From Chitinophagaceae bacterium (GTDB lineage: Bacteria > Bacteroidota > Bacteroidia > Chitinophagales > Chitinophagaceae): a DNA stretch of 64,000 nt. Location of the stretch: positions 62,001 to 126,000 of the forward strand of contig JADJBP010000001.1 in NCBI GenBank assembly GCA_016703625.1, written 5' to 3'. The notes beneath the pieces are model-generated. The model had not been told where the DNA came from. It saw only the letters and a list, made by a program, of their open reading frames with translations, and did not search any database. The translations under genes and the position numbers were made by a program. Positions 28,319 through 38,756 of this stretch are shown piece after piece (the first letter of the stretch is position 1; every line of letters begins with the position of its first letter).

Positions 28319-28938
28319 ATGAAAACGAATTATTCAGGGATTCTTTTTTTTATGATACTTACCGGGTTTTTCCTCACTTCCTGCCAGAAAGAGCTTGACG
28401 GGCTTATCAATGGCGGGGTAATTACACCGGTAAACCAGAAGCCCAAAGTTGGCACAACCTGGTACTACCGGTATTATGTTTATTTTCCGAATGGTAACTT
28501 ATATACTAAAATTGTTACACACAAAGCTAAAAGTGAAGAAACCATAAACGGTGAAAAATGGCTGAAAATAGTTGATGTTGCTACAGATACGTTGGCATAC
28601 CTGCTGAATGAAAAACCGGGGGCTGTACCAATATACCAACAGTGATTCATATTTACTTTGCAAGTACCCGGCTGCTATTAAATGATACGTACAGTACATT
28701 TAATGAGGGTTCAACAGAAAATTTTATTGTTAAAGGAGTAAATGACACTTTACCAACCGGTATTGGAGATGTGCCTGTGAATTATTATGAAGGATTCAAA
28801 GGGCCACAGATCATTGACCTTATATGGTATAATGAATATGCCTGGATAGTAAGAAAATCGCAATACCGCACCAGGACATTGGCACTTCCTTTTTTTTATA
28901 AACACTATACCTATTTCCTTGATGATATTGTTTATTAG
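28319..28938 (+). CDS. Hypothetical lipoprotein, two frameshifts
   Basis: The N terminus is a lipoprotein signal with Cys22 (GFFLTSCQKE). The next part (PKVGTTWYYRYYVYFPNGNLY ... KSEETINGEKWLKIVDV) resembles small secreted proteins that store a measured quantity. The frame ends at 28645, but the next frame continues LYQYTNSDSYLLCKYPAAI and a third frame gives NDTYSTFNEGSTENF, ending at 28938 with FLDDIVY. Shifts lie near 28617-28622 (the G5 run) and near 28677-28682. Read through, it is one lipoprotein of about 205 residues. No family is recognised. It is not the start of an operon as metF has its own promoter. Confidence 0.6.
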
Positions 28939-28973
28939 TTAAGCCCGCGTGTATGCTGTTTAAGGATAGATGT

Positions 28974-29004
28974 TTGATAATGTATGCAAGCTTACTTAAG
29001 TTTG
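28974..29004 (+). promoter_or_regulatory. Promoter of metF
   Basis: TTG at 28974-28976, a 20-base spacer and TAAGTTTG at 28997-29004 match the Bacteroidota -33/-7 pattern. The metF ATG follows 16 bases after the box, so the leader is very short. Confidence 0.6.
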
Positions 29005-29020
29005 CATATTAATTCAGCAA

Positions 29021-29972
29021 ATGAAAGTAACAGACCACATCAACCAGGCAAAAGATACATTGATCTCTTTTGAAATTTTACCCCCGCTCAAAGGAAAGGG
29101 AATACAGTCCTTATACCAGCACCTCGATCCCCTGATGGAGTTTAAGCCAGCTTATATCAATGTAACATATCACCGAAGTGAACACGTATTTAAGAAAACA
29201 CCTGACGGAACCTTTCAAAAAGTAGTGGTGCGTAAGCGCCCAGGTACCGAAAGTATTTGTGCCGCCATCATGAATAAGTACAGTGTAGATACAGTTCCGC
29301 ATTTAATTTGCGGGGGATTTGGGGTTAACGAAACCGAAGACGCATTGATAAACCTGAATTACCTGGGTATTGATAATGTACTGGTATTGCGCGGCGATGC
29401 TGCAAAAAATGAAACAGCTTTTTTACCGGAACCGGGCGGACATGAATATGCCAGCGACCTCCTGCAGCAGGTTGTAAATCTCAATGCCGGAAAATACCTG
29501 GAAGAAGACCTGAAAAACACCAGCCAGACAAAATTCTGTATTGGAGTGGCCGGCTATCCCGAAAAGCATTTTGAAGCGCCCAATATGGAAAGCGACCTGC
29601 ACTATTTAAAAATGAAGGTTGATATGGGTGCAGATTATATTGTAACACAAATGTTTTTCGACAACGATAAATTCTTTGCTTTTGAAAAAGCCTGCAGGAA
29701 GCAGGGATTACCGTACCTATTATTCCGGGGCTGAAACCCATTTATACAAAAAAAACAGTTAACGGTTTTACCTAAAATTTTTCATATTGACCTGCCGGCA
29801 GCTTTGAGCAAGGAAATTATAAAATGCAAAACCGATGAAGAAGTGGAACAGGTAGGTACAGCATGGTTACTGCAGCAGTCGCTGGAGTTAAAAAATCAGG
29901 GTGCCGGTATTGCATTATTATACTTTGGGCAGGCCACATATTGTAGTAAATGTTGTAAAAGAAATTTTATAA
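29021..29972 (+). CDS. metF: Methylenetetrahydrofolate reductase, several frameshifts
   Basis: The first frame (29021-29734) holds most of MetF: FEILPPLKGKG, NVTYHRSEH, DNVLVLRGDA, FCIGVAGYPEKH and DYIVTQMFFDND. The next frames continue it as VPIIPGLKPIYTKK, then QLTVLPKIFHIDLPAALS, then LGRPHIVVNVVKEIL and a stop at 29970-29972. Single-base shifts lie near 29712, at the A8 run 29748-29755 and near 29900-29911. The enzyme reduces 5,10-methylene-THF to 5-methyl-THF with FAD, supplying methyl groups for methionine. The full length of about 317 residues is normal for the family, and every broken piece is well conserved. It is followed by a strong terminator. Confidence 0.85.
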
Positions 29973-29980
29973 AAAACAAA

Positions 29981-30005
29981 ACCCTCCGGAAACCGGAGGG
30001 TTTTT
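29981..30005 (+). terminator. Terminator of metF
   Basis: ACCCTCCGG and CCGGAGGGT form a perfect 9-bp stem with an AAA loop followed by TTTT. It sits between metF and a converging outer-membrane protein gene, and could serve both strands. Confidence 0.85.
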
Positions 30006-30021
30006 ATTTTCATAGGGGAAA

Positions 30022-30709
30022 TTACTTTCCCAAAGGAATACCAACTGAAAAACTAAGTGTACGGTACTTGTTTTTTTCATCAGCATTATTGTTGCTTTCG
30101 GTTGAATTTATTTTTGTAAGACCAAGGCCATAATTGGCTTTTAACATGATACGTCCAAACTGAACGCCGCCACCAAAATTCAGGCCCACATCAAAACGTT
30201 TTAACCTGTCGTAACCCGCATCTTCCTCCCTGAGGTAAAAGGATCGTCGTTACTGAATTTGATATTGCTTGTTGAAGACGCCATAAGAGGCCAAATTTTG
30301 ACTCCTGCCTTGATTTACCTCCAATACCAACAGCTACATATGGCCCGGCATGGAAAAACACATTGGATTCTTTTTCCAAAGGTATCTTTACAACAGCATT
30401 TACGGGGATTTCAAGGTACAACGGGTTGAATTTCGTTTTTACATAATCGTTACCGCCATTGAAATAGGTCTCAGCTTTTGATCCCTTTCCTGTAAGCAAC
30501 AGGCCTGATTCGAGACTGAACATGGAAGTTATCGGAAGCCTGCCCATTACACCCACATTAAAAGAAGGAAGAATATTATTTTTTTCTGTCTGTCCGTCTT
30601 TTGTTTTTGATATATTGGCCAGGTTTAAACCACCCTGTACATATACCTGTGCTTTGGTTCCAAGCGCTACTGCAGTTGTTAAAAACAACCCTAAAAATAC
30701 TTTTTTCAT
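30022..30709 (-). CDS. Outer-membrane beta-barrel (porin-like PF13568 type), two frameshifts
   Basis: The start (30709) gives a signal peptide MKKVFLGLFLTTAVALGTKAQ and then VYVQGGLNLANISKTKDGQ, SFNVGVMGRLPITS and FSLESGLLLTGKGSK, typical of the 'outer membrane protein beta-barrel' family. The frame breaks near 30272-30290. The next frame reads STSNIKFSNDDPFT, breaks again near 30225-30234, and a third reads LKRFDVGLNFGGGVQFGR ... TLSFSVGIPLGK with a stop at 30022. Together about 228 residues. An eight-strand outer-membrane barrel of unknown cargo is the best description. Confidence 0.75.
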
Positions 30710-30798
30710 AATTTACGTTTTTGTTGATCAATCCGGGTTTTGTGATAAAAGATCTTATCATTTTTATACCCGTTTTCTGTTCTTAAACCCACTTACGC

Positions 30799-30832
30799 AA
30801 AAGCCTGCCAACAGGTTTTGTTGGCAGGCTTT
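30799..30832. terminator. Perfect 12-bp hairpin, terminator of the parvulin operon
   Basis: AAGCCTGCCAAC and GTTGGCAGGCTT pair perfectly over 12 bp around a 7-base loop. On the minus strand it lies 43 bases after the parvulin gene's stop, with a short T run. It could also act for the plus strand. Confidence 0.7.
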
Positions 30833-30873
30833 CCGGTAATTATGTAAGTTTTTCTATTTCAGCATAACTATTT

Positions 30874-32813
30874 CTATTTCAACAGCGACTGAAAAACATT
30901 TTCATTTATTTTGACAGGATATTTCTTTTTTAGATCATTTATCCACTTTTCTTCAATAATATTCTGGTAATCATTAATAACAAGGCCCCGTGCTTCATCA
31001 AAGTTTCGCTGCAGGTTAGGTGCATAATAAGTTACCAGTTTTATAAAACTGGTATTGCCGTCAACCGGGTTGACCACTGTTTCTGAAATGGTGCCGGGAG
31101 CCATTTTCACCTGTATATTAACAGGAATTTGTGAAAGCTCAAACCTGCCAGAATCTGCCTGGATATTGTTATTGGACATTTCAGCAATTTTTTTCCAGTC
31201 GCTGCCATTTAATAAAGCGGCCCTGGCTTCATCGGCAATGGTTTTATTGGCACAATTGAATAAAATAATATTAGCGCTTTCGCCCCACAGGTACTTTGAC
31301 CTGTTTTCGGAATAGTATTTTTTTAAACCTTCGGTATCATTGGCCGCTTTGCCCCAGATATTTCTTTCCATTATTTCAAACAGCACGTTGCCGTTCTTAA
31401 ATTCATCCATCTGGTACCTGAAATCCGCATTATAATCTTCTAGGTTCTTTTTATAATGATCAATGATAGTTGCTGTAATGAATTTATCAACCAAAGCCCG
31501 GTTGTTTTCGCCCTGGTAAAGTTCGAGGTTGCCTTTATAACTGCGCACAAAGTCGAGCCAGTCTTTACCGGTTAATTTTGTTTTGTCAAAACTGTAAATG
31601 ATTTTACCGCTTATCGGGTAAATGGCCGCATTGCCGGTTTCGGAAAGCGGTTTGGCAATAACGCTGTCGGCAAAGCGAAAAAGATCTGCATCAGAAACGG
31701 CACCCGTCTTTTTAAAATTCACCTGCTTTAAAACTTCTTTTACAAACAGTTCCCTGGCATTGTTGATCCGGGTATCCTGCTGTATTTTTTGTTTTAGTTC
31801 AAACTGGTAGGCCATGTCCGATCTGTCGGCTGATACCGGGCTATGCGATAACCGCTTTACAATATGAAATCCATAGGGCGTTAAAAAGGGTTTGCTGATC
31901 TCGTTATCCCGGGTAAGTTTAAAAACTTCGTTTTCAAAAGCAGGTGCATATTTACCGGAACCAAACTCAGCCAATTCCCCGTTATTGCCATAAGATACCT
32001 TATCGTCGCTGAATGACAGGGCCACCTTACCAAAATCAGCGCCGTTGATTAATAACCGGTAAACAGAGTCTGCCCTTTTTCAAATTTTATTTTTTCGGTT
32101 TCCGCGGCACCGGGCGGTAATGAAAATAATATTTGGGCAACTTTCCATTTACCCACAGCCTTTCTTTCGCCGGTTATTTTAAAGATATGCCAGCCTTTTT
32201 TGGAACGGTATGGCTTGCAGGCCTGTCCGGGTTTTAAATTATAGATAACGTTTTCAATTTCGTAAGGCAATGTAAAAACGGTTATATATCCAAGGTCGCC
32301 GTAACTGATCTTAACCGGGTTTGCTGCAGTGGTTAACTGGTCATAATCAGTTTTGCCGGCAGCCAGCGCTGTGTGTAATGTGTTTATGGCTTTGTAGACC
32401 TTCAGGCTGTCTGCGGGGTTAACAGCAGGATCAACCGCAGCAAAAAAATGCAAAACCTGCAGGTCTTTCTGGCTGCGCTCAAAAGCTTCCTGCAACAGAT
32501 CATTGACTGCTTTTTCATTGTTTAAATAACTTTCCTGGATCTGGCTGCGGAAACTTTGTGCATCATACTGCAACTGAGGTAAAGTATCGAGCCGCAATTC
32601 CATGGCGGCCTTTACCTTCAGTTTAAATTTTATATACAGGTCAAGATATTCACGCAGGGCTTTTTCTTTATCATTGGCCGGCGTTTTGTTCTTATTATAC
32701 GCCCTTATAAATTCATCTTTATCAACAGCGGTATTGCCATAAGTAAAAAGGGGTTGCGAAAACACACCGGCAGAAATGCCGGTCATAGCGATCAGGAATA
32801 TAAATTTCTTCAT
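30874..32813 (-). CDS. Periplasmic PpiC/SurA-type peptidyl-prolyl isomerase, frameshifted
   Basis: The start is the ATG at 32813, ahead of signal peptide MKKFIFLIAMTGISAGVF. The upstream extension in the frame is not needed. The first frame carries a SurA-like N-terminal helix region and the first parvulin domain (VLHFFAAVDPA, KISYGDLGYITVFTLPYEIE, RSKKGWHIFKITGERKA). It stops at 32049 by a shift at about 32071-32080 (runs of C and T). The second frame continues INGADFGKVALSFSDDKVS and the second parvulin domain (LAEFGSGKYAPAFENEVF, PFLTPYGFHIVKRL). In total about 645 residues. It folds outer-membrane proteins in the periplasm. It follows the TlpA-like gene at 11 bases. Confidence 0.82.
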
Positions 32814-32823
32814 CAGTTGTTTT

Positions 32824-34266
32824 TTAATTGGCTGCAGCACTCCATTTCACCTGCAGCAATTCATGTAATTGCAACAGGGTTAGTTTTTTACCGATAATCC
32901 GTTTTTCTTTATCCAGCAAATATATAACAGGGGTTGAAGTAATATCATATAATTGGCGGAAACCCGGCTTCTGTGCTGCATATTCAGCATCTTCCATTTC
33001 TTTGGTTATATACACATGCGTCCAATCACCAATATGCTGTTCTTTTATAAAATTGATCCATTCGGGCTTCACATTTTTTTTACCATCTGGCGTAAGCACT
33101 GCAAAAATTTTAACCTGGTGGTTTTTCCAGCTTGCCCTGTACAGCGAATCCAGTCTTGGTATTTCTTCCCTACAATGCCCGCAATTGGGATCCCAGAAAC
33201 AAATGATGGTATAGTCTGCGTCTACGCTGTATAAAGAAGCCGGCATATCCGCGGTATCCAGCATTTCGAGGGGGGCTGCTTTTTCACCAATTAAATTTGC
33301 CATAAGCATATAAGCCCGGCGGCTGATGGCTTCCATTTGTTTTTCATTGAGCCAGCTGCTTAAGCCCTTGCTGTGGTATTTATCAAACAGGTGAACAAAC
33401 ACTGCATCCTGGCCCATATACCTTGGACTGATGAAATTATCGGTAAGCCAGTTCAATAAAAACTTATACATCTCCGGTGCCGACCTGGCCAGCAATAATT
33501 TATAGTCAACATCTTTTATGATGGATTCGGCGTCGGGAGAGATCACTTCCCGGTAATACCGTTCCAGTTTTTTTAAAAAGAACGGGGTACGGATTATACG
33601 GTCATCCATAAACGTTATGCCGTTCCAGTAATTTTTTACGTATTCGTTATAATTATCAATGCTGTCCTGTTTGGTTACCGGTATTTTAGCCGGGTAAGCC
33701 GGCTCCTTCATGGCATTCAATAAGGCGGCCATCATGGAATTGGGCTGGTTTTTTATAATGCCTTCCCGGTAATCATTCAGTTCTTTGTTATACGTATTGT
33801 AATTTTTTTCATGCAGTAACGAATCGGCCGGTGTGGTGGCATTATTATATGCCCTGCGCTCCTGCTGCATCAGTCTTCCCCTGGCAGCAGCAAATTTCTG
33901 GTACTGGTCGTACAGGATATTTTCTTTGGAACCGGTTACTTTGGTTTTATTTACCAGGTCTGCCGTGTCGGCAGTTACAGAAATTACCTGTTCTTTATTG
34001 ATCAGGAATTCGGTCCTTAACTGTTTTCCCGGGAAAAAAATCGCATAAATGCCGGGTTGAAGATTAACCGGGCCCTTAAAAACAGCAACCCCGTTTGTGC
34101 CGATGGCTGCAGAATCAGCAATATTGAAATTATTACCCATATAGTAGGTAAGATAGGTGATCCCGCTTTTGTAGCCCGGGGCATGTAAGGTAACCCGGTA
34201 ACCCTGGGCATGAGCGGCGCCGGCAGTTAAAACGGCAAAAAAGAAAAGGATGTATTTTTTCATCAT
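32824..34266 (-). CDS. TlpA-like thioredoxin-fold lipoprotein-free exoprotein (DUF4369/DUF5106)
   Basis: The product is 480 residues. A signal peptide (MKKYILFFFAVLTAGAAHAQ) is followed by the DUF4369 domain (VTLHAPGYKSGITYLTYYMG), a helical DUF5106 middle, and a C-terminal thioredoxin fold from about residue 345 with the redox motif CGHC in CFWDPNCGHCREEIP and cis-Pro in ITSTPVIYLLDKEKR. It would act as a periplasmic disulfide reductase or thiol exchanger. It lies just upstream of the parvulin gene on the same strand and is likely cotranscribed, fitting a shared role in envelope protein folding. Confidence 0.85.
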   Translation of the reverse strand: MMKKYILFFFAVLTAGAAHAQGYRVTLHAPGYKSGITYLTYYMGNNFNIADSAAIGTNGVAVFKGPVNLQPGIYAIFFPGKQLRTEFLINKEQVISVTADTADLVNKTKVTGSKENILYDQYQKFAAARGRLMQQERRAYNNATTPADSLLHEKNYNTYNKELNDYREGIIKNQPNSMMAALLNAMKEPAYPAKIPVTKQDSIDNYNEYVKNYWNGITFMDDRIIRTPFFLKKLERYYREVISPDAESIIKDVDYKLLLARSAPEMYKFLLNWLTDNFISPRYMGQDAVFVHLFDKYHSKGLSSWLNEKQMEAISRRAYMLMANLIGEKAAPLEMLDTADMPASLYSVDADYTIICFWDPNCGHCREEIPRLDSLYRASWKNHQVKIFAVLTPDGKKNVKPEWINFIKEQHIGDWTHVYITKEMEDAEYAAQKPGFRQLYDITSTPVIYLLDKEKRIIGKKLTLLQLHELLQVKWSAAAN

Positions 34267-34391
34267 TATATAAGGATAACAAATGTATTTAAAATAGGTG
34301 GTTTATGAGCATAAACGGGCTTTGTAACTCTTTAACAATTACAAAACGTTAACAAAACAATATTGATGATTAATGCGGTATTTTTGCTGCC

Positions 34392-35797
34392 GTGAGTAAA
34401 AAAAAGCAAAGGATCATACTGGAAGACCTGTTAATTACCGATTATGCAGCCGAAGGGAAAGCCCTGGCAAAGATGGATGGTAAGGTTATTTTTATTTCAG
34501 GTGCGGTTCCCGGCGATGTAGCCGATGTATTGCTGACCAAAAATAAAAAAGACTGGGCCGAAGGCAGGGTAATGAAAATCAAGAAACCATCCGCAGAAAG
34601 GGTAACGCCTTTTTGTAAACATTTTGGTATTTGCGGAGGCTGTAAATGGCAGATGCTGCCTTATATAAAACAATTACAATACAAACAGCAGGAAACAGCA
34701 CAAAACCTGCGGCGCATTGGAAAAATTGAGTTGCCTGAAATTTTACCGATCATCGGGGCAGATGATACGGAGCATGACAGGAATAAGCTGGAGTTTACAT
34801 TCAGTAATAAACGCTACTTAACAAATGAAGAAATTGGTCAAACTGACATTTTACCCCAACAAAATGCCCTGGGGTTTCATGTACCAAGGATCTTTGATAA
34901 AGTAATAAACATTGAGGAATGTTATTTAATGGATGATGTAAATAACCAGATCAGGAATACCATCCGGGCCTTTGCACATGAACATCATTTTTCTTTTACG
35001 ATATCCGTGAACATACCGGCTGGCTCCGGAATGTGATCATACGCCTGTGTTCAACCGGGGAGCTGATGGTGAACATCTGTTTGAATTATGATGAAGAAAC
35101 AGACAGGAAAAAACTGTTCGATCATTTATTACAACAGGTGCCTGCAATAACAACCTTGCTGTATACCATCAATCCAAAATGGAACGACAGTATTTATGAC
35201 CTTACTCCACAGGTTTATTTTGGGAAAGGATTTGCAACAGAAAAACTCGGGGAATTTGAGTTTAAGATCTCAGCCAAATCATTTTTTCAAACCAATACCA
35301 AACAGGCAGAAAAACTGTACACGGTTACCCGGGATTTTGCAGCACTTACCGGGAAAGAGATCGTGTACGACCTGTATTGCGGCACCGGCAGTATCGGTAT
35401 TTTTGTAAGCAAACTGGCTAAAAAAATAATCGGTGTTGAAGTGATCGAAGAAGCCATTGCAGATGCGCGGGAAAATGCAGCAATAAACAAAATCAGTCAT
35501 GCTGAATTTTTCAGCGGTGATGTAATTAAGATCTGCAATGATGATTTTTTTGAATTGCATGGAAGGCCCGATGTGATCATTACCGATCCGCCACGTGCGG
35601 GCATGCATGAAAAGCTGGTGAACAAACTGCTGGAAATTGCAGCACCCAAAATTGTATATGTGAGTTGTAATACTGCCACACAGGCCCGCGACCTTGGGCT
35701 GCTGGGAGCAAAATATACGATTGAAAAAATTCAGCCCGTAGATATGTTCCCGCATACCCATCACATTGAATGCGTGGTATTGCTGAAAATAAAATAA
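34392..35797 (+). CDS. rlmD: 23S rRNA (uracil-5-)-methyltransferase RlmD type, frameshifted
   Basis: The GTG at 34392 is the best start. The N terminus has a TRAM domain (IEDLLITDYAAEGKALAKMDGKVIF in pieces) and the iron-sulfur Cys motif CKHFGICGGC. The frame breaks at the T4 run at 34994-34997, where adding one T gives FYDIREHTGWLRNVIIR. The second frame holds the methyltransferase: YFGKGFATEKLGEF, SAM motif DLYCGTGSIGIF, ITDPPRAGMHEKLV and the nucleophile in VSCNTATQARDL. The enzyme methylates U in 23S rRNA (E. coli U1939). TrmA-like tRNA activity is the main alternative. It has a TATTTTTG box at 34379-34386, giving a very short leader. Confidence 0.87.
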
Positions 35798-35821
35798 AGA
35801 TTAATCAACTAAATTTGCAGG

Positions 35822-36436
35822 ATGGCATTTAATAATCAAGGAAACAGGTTTCAGCGAACAACACCGGTAGTGTTGAACCTGATCATCATTAATGCATTGG
35901 TTTTTTTAATACAGATGATGTTCGATGGCCCCGATGAAAAGATCACCAGGGAGATCGCACTCTTCCCATACCAGACCGAATTTTTTAAGCCATACCAGCT
36001 GGTGTCGCATATGTTTGCCCACGGCGGGTTCTTTCATTTGCTGTTTAATATGTTTGTGCTTTGGATGTTTGGCACGATGCTGGAAAGGGCCTGGGGCTCC
36101 AAACGTTTTTTTATATTTTATTTTGTATGCGGCCTCGCTGCCGGCGTTGCTCATTTATTGCTCGAATTTTCTCCCGCGGTTGGTGCTTCGGGCGCCATCA
36201 TGGGTTTGTTTGCAGCCTTTGCCTATATTTTCCCAAATACCGAGTTGATCATTTTTCCAATACCGGTCCCCATTAAGGCCAAGTATGCCGTAGCCATCAT
36301 GGCCGCCATTGACCTGTTTGGAGGTGTTTACCCTGCCGGCAGCAATATTGCGCATTTTGCCCATTTGGGCGGATTGGTGATGGGGTTCATTATGGTGATC
36401 TACTGGAATAAAACGGATAAAAAGACGTTTTACTGA
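35822..36436 (+). CDS. Rhomboid-family intramembrane serine protease, active-site intact
   Basis: The product is 204 residues with six membrane helices. The catalytic Ser is in GASGAIMGLF and the catalytic His in AHFAHLGGLVMGF; N-terminal helix 2 has the HMFAHGGFFHLLFN loop that precedes the active site. Rhomboids cut single-pass membrane proteins within the bilayer. A second, altered rhomboid follows after 56 bases and is probably cotranscribed. A TAAATTTG box (35810-35817) ends four bases before the ATG, so the message may be nearly leaderless. Confidence 0.9.
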   Translation: MAFNNQGNRFQRTTPVVLNLIIINALVFLIQMMFDGPDEKITREIALFPYQTEFFKPYQLVSHMFAHGGFFHLLFNMFVLWMFGTMLERAWGSKRFFIFYFVCGLAAGVAHLLLEFSPAVGASGAIMGLFAAFAYIFPNTELIIFPIPVPIKAKYAVAIMAAIDLFGGVYPAGSNIAHFAHLGGLVMGFIMVIYWNKTDKKTFY

Positions 36437-36492
36437 TATGTTTGTTGTGGCGATCTAACTGTTTGTAATTTCGAAGTATAAAGTGAAATATT

Positions 36493-37425
36493 ATGGGTGA
36501 ATCGGACAGGTTCCTGGACTATAAAATTAAAAAGCAGCGCTTTACACTGGGGCAGCCCAACAATGCCCTGATGTGGCTTTTTGTAATCAATATCATTTTC
36601 TACCTGGTACTGGCAACCATTAAAGTAGCCATATCGGTAAATGATAATTCCGATGCCGCATTTTATGCACAGGTGGTACCCTGGTTCCAGTTGCCTGCCT
36701 CCCTTTCTGTTTTGAGCAGCAGGCCCTGGACTTTTTTTACCTACATGTTAAGCGATGTGGAATTGTTCAGGGCGATCAGCAATATGTTATGGCTTTGGGC
36801 ATTTGGCGGCATATTGCAAAATTTAACGGGTAACCGCAAATTGATCCCGGTTTACTTATACGGAGGTTTTGCAGGAGCCCTGTTTTTTATAACGGCCACC
36901 TATTTAATTCCATCCAATAAGGCCCTCATTGATTCGGCAGGTTTGCTGGGTGCCAATGCACCGGTAATGGCTGTAGCACTTGCGGCAACCATTGTAGCCC
37001 CCTACTATCGCTTTTTCCGGAACATACGGGGAGGAATTCCCCTTTGGATACTTACTATAGTTTATATCGCAGTTAACCTTGCCGGGGTAGCAGCAAAACC
37101 TGCCGCTTACCCCATTGCATTTATTGGCGGGGCACTTGCAGGGTTATTATTTGTACAGTTATTACACAAAAGAATAGATGGCAGTAACTGGATGAACAAT
37201 TTGTACAGCTGGTTCATCAACCTGTTTGATCCACATAAAAGCAAGCAACGGAATTCAATAAAAGAAAAGGTCTTTTATGATACCGGGAACCGGAGCCCGT
37301 ATAATAAAACTTCAAATATTACCCCCCAGCGGGTTGATGAGATCCTGGATAAGATCAGCCAGAAAGGCTTCGATCATCTTACCAAAGAAGAGAAAGAGAT
37401 CTTAAAAAGGGCCAGCGAAGATTAA
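36493..37425 (+). CDS. Rhomboid-like protein lacking the catalytic Ser and His, with C-terminal DUF6576-like tail
   Basis: The product is 310 residues. The rhomboid core is clear (FTYMLSDVELFRAISNMLWLWAFGG, in two parts), but the place of GxSG reads LLGANAPVMAVA and the place of the His motif reads AYPIAFIGGALAG, so both catalytic residues are gone. A cytosolic helical tail (QRVDEILDKISQKGFDHLTK) follows, as in Bacteroidota rhomboid relatives. It lies directly after the intact rhomboid. The likely role is a pseudoprotease that binds substrates or partners the active enzyme. The reading frame is uninterrupted, so the losses are not frameshift artefacts. Confidence 0.85.
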   Translation: MGESDRFLDYKIKKQRFTLGQPNNALMWLFVINIIFYLVLATIKVAISVNDNSDAAFYAQVVPWFQLPASLSVLSSRPWTFFTYMLSDVELFRAISNMLWLWAFGGILQNLTGNRKLIPVYLYGGFAGALFFITATYLIPSNKALIDSAGLLGANAPVMAVALAATIVAPYYRFFRNIRGGIPLWILTIVYIAVNLAGVAAKPAAYPIAFIGGALAGLLFVQLLHKRIDGSNWMNNLYSWFINLFDPHKSKQRNSIKEKVFYDTGNRSPYNKTSNITPQRVDEILDKISQKGFDHLTKEEKEILKRASED

Positions 37426-37449
37426 GGGGGTTAGCATTATCTTTATGCA

Positions 37450-38578
37450 ATGGCAAAAAGTATTTTACGCCGGTTTACAAAACGGTTTTTAATTTTCGTA
37501 AATATTCTTGCGGCTGTATTTTTTTTAGCGGGCAGTTATGGCTACCTGTTAAACCCGGCATATTTCTGGCCTGTTGGTTTACTTACGCTCACAGCATTTT
37601 ATTTTATGCTGCTGTTACTGGGTTTTGTTTTTTTCTGGCTGGTCATCAAACCCCGCCTGGCCTTCATTTCGGTAGTAGCCCTGTTGCTGGCTTATAAACC
37701 GGTCAGCAATATTATTGCCATGCGTTTGCCCGGTCCATTTGCACAGGCAAAGCCACAAAATGCCATTCGGGTAATAACCTGGAATGTGGCCCAGTTTAAT
37801 GTGATGGAGGATAAAAAAACCGGGGGTAAAAAAAGATATGGTTGACCAGGTCAATTATTACCAGCCGGATATTGCCTGTTTCCAGGAAATGGTTGCCGAA
37901 GACAGTGCGGTAAAAGACCATGGCCATATGGATGAATTCCTGGAGAAACTTAAATTCAGTAATTACTTTTATTCATACAATGTGAAAGAAGATTTTTGGG
38001 GGTATGCCCATTTTGGCATCATCATTTTTTCAAAATACCCCATCATCAACAAACAAACCATCAGCTGGTATCCCAATGATTATAATTCCATTTTCCAGTT
38101 TGTTGATATTGTGAAAGGTGCCGATACCATCCGGGTGTTTAATATTCACCTGCAAACACTGCGCTTCAGCAAAGCGAATTTAAAATACATTGACCAGCCT
38201 ACGGTTGAAGACCAGACTGCGATCAGGGAATCAAAAAATATTATCGGAAAATTTAAAAAAGGGTTTTTGAAAAGGCGGCTGCAGGCAGAAAGGATCAGGG
38301 CAGAAATAGAAAAAAGCCCTTACCCGGTTATTGTCAGCGGCGATTTCAATGATGTACCCAACAGCTATGCCTATTATACCATTGGCAAAGGAATGAAGAA
38401 TGCCTTTGTTGAAAAAGGAAGCGGGCTGGGCCGCACTTTCAGCGGCATATCGCCGGTATTGCGGATCGATAATATATTTGTTGATGATGAAATGGAAGTG
38501 TTGCAGTTTAATCTCATTAAAAAAAAGCTGAGCGATCATTTTCCCATTATTGCCGATGTGCAGCTGGTTAAAAAGTAA
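37450..38578 (+). CDS. Membrane-anchored endonuclease/exonuclease/phosphatase family protein, frameshifted
   Basis: Two or three N-terminal helices are followed by the EEP fold. The first frame ends in RVITWNVAQFNVMEDKK, the start of the fold. The next continues QVNYYQPDIACFQEMVAED (Mg-binding Glu), VFNIHLQTLRF, VIVSGDFNDVPNSYAYYTI and SDHFPIIADVQL (catalytic Asp/His). The shift is in the run of A7-G5-A7 at 37813-37834. The whole is about 375 residues. Such proteins hydrolyse phosphodiesters outside the cell or in the membrane. The substrate is unknown. It is closely packed behind the rhomboid pair. Confidence 0.83.
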
Positions 38579-38627
38579 TACCTTAGCAGCCCCGTATGAT
38601 ATCATTCAGCACATACCTGTATTTCTG

Positions 38628-38657
38628 TTGCCCTTGCGGCACCGCTTAATATCTTTG
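38628..38657 (+). promoter_or_regulatory. Promoter of cysS
   Basis: TTG at 38628-38630, a 19-base spacer and TATCTTTG at 38650-38657 match the Bacteroidota pattern exactly. The start of cysS is 99 bases further on, so the message has a long leader. No obvious T-box-like or riboswitch structure is seen in it. Confidence 0.6.
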
Positions 38658-38756
38658 TAATAAATTGCATGTACTTTTCATGGATCTTAATGCTGGGTTT
38701 AATCAATAATCACAATATCCTGCAAAACAAAAAACAATTCACAACAAATACGGTTT

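Noticed and set aside
29021..29972. Programmed frameshifting as the cause of the metF breaks
   Set aside because: Three or more shifts at unrelated sites in a housekeeping gene, and similar breaks in many other genes, favour sequence error.
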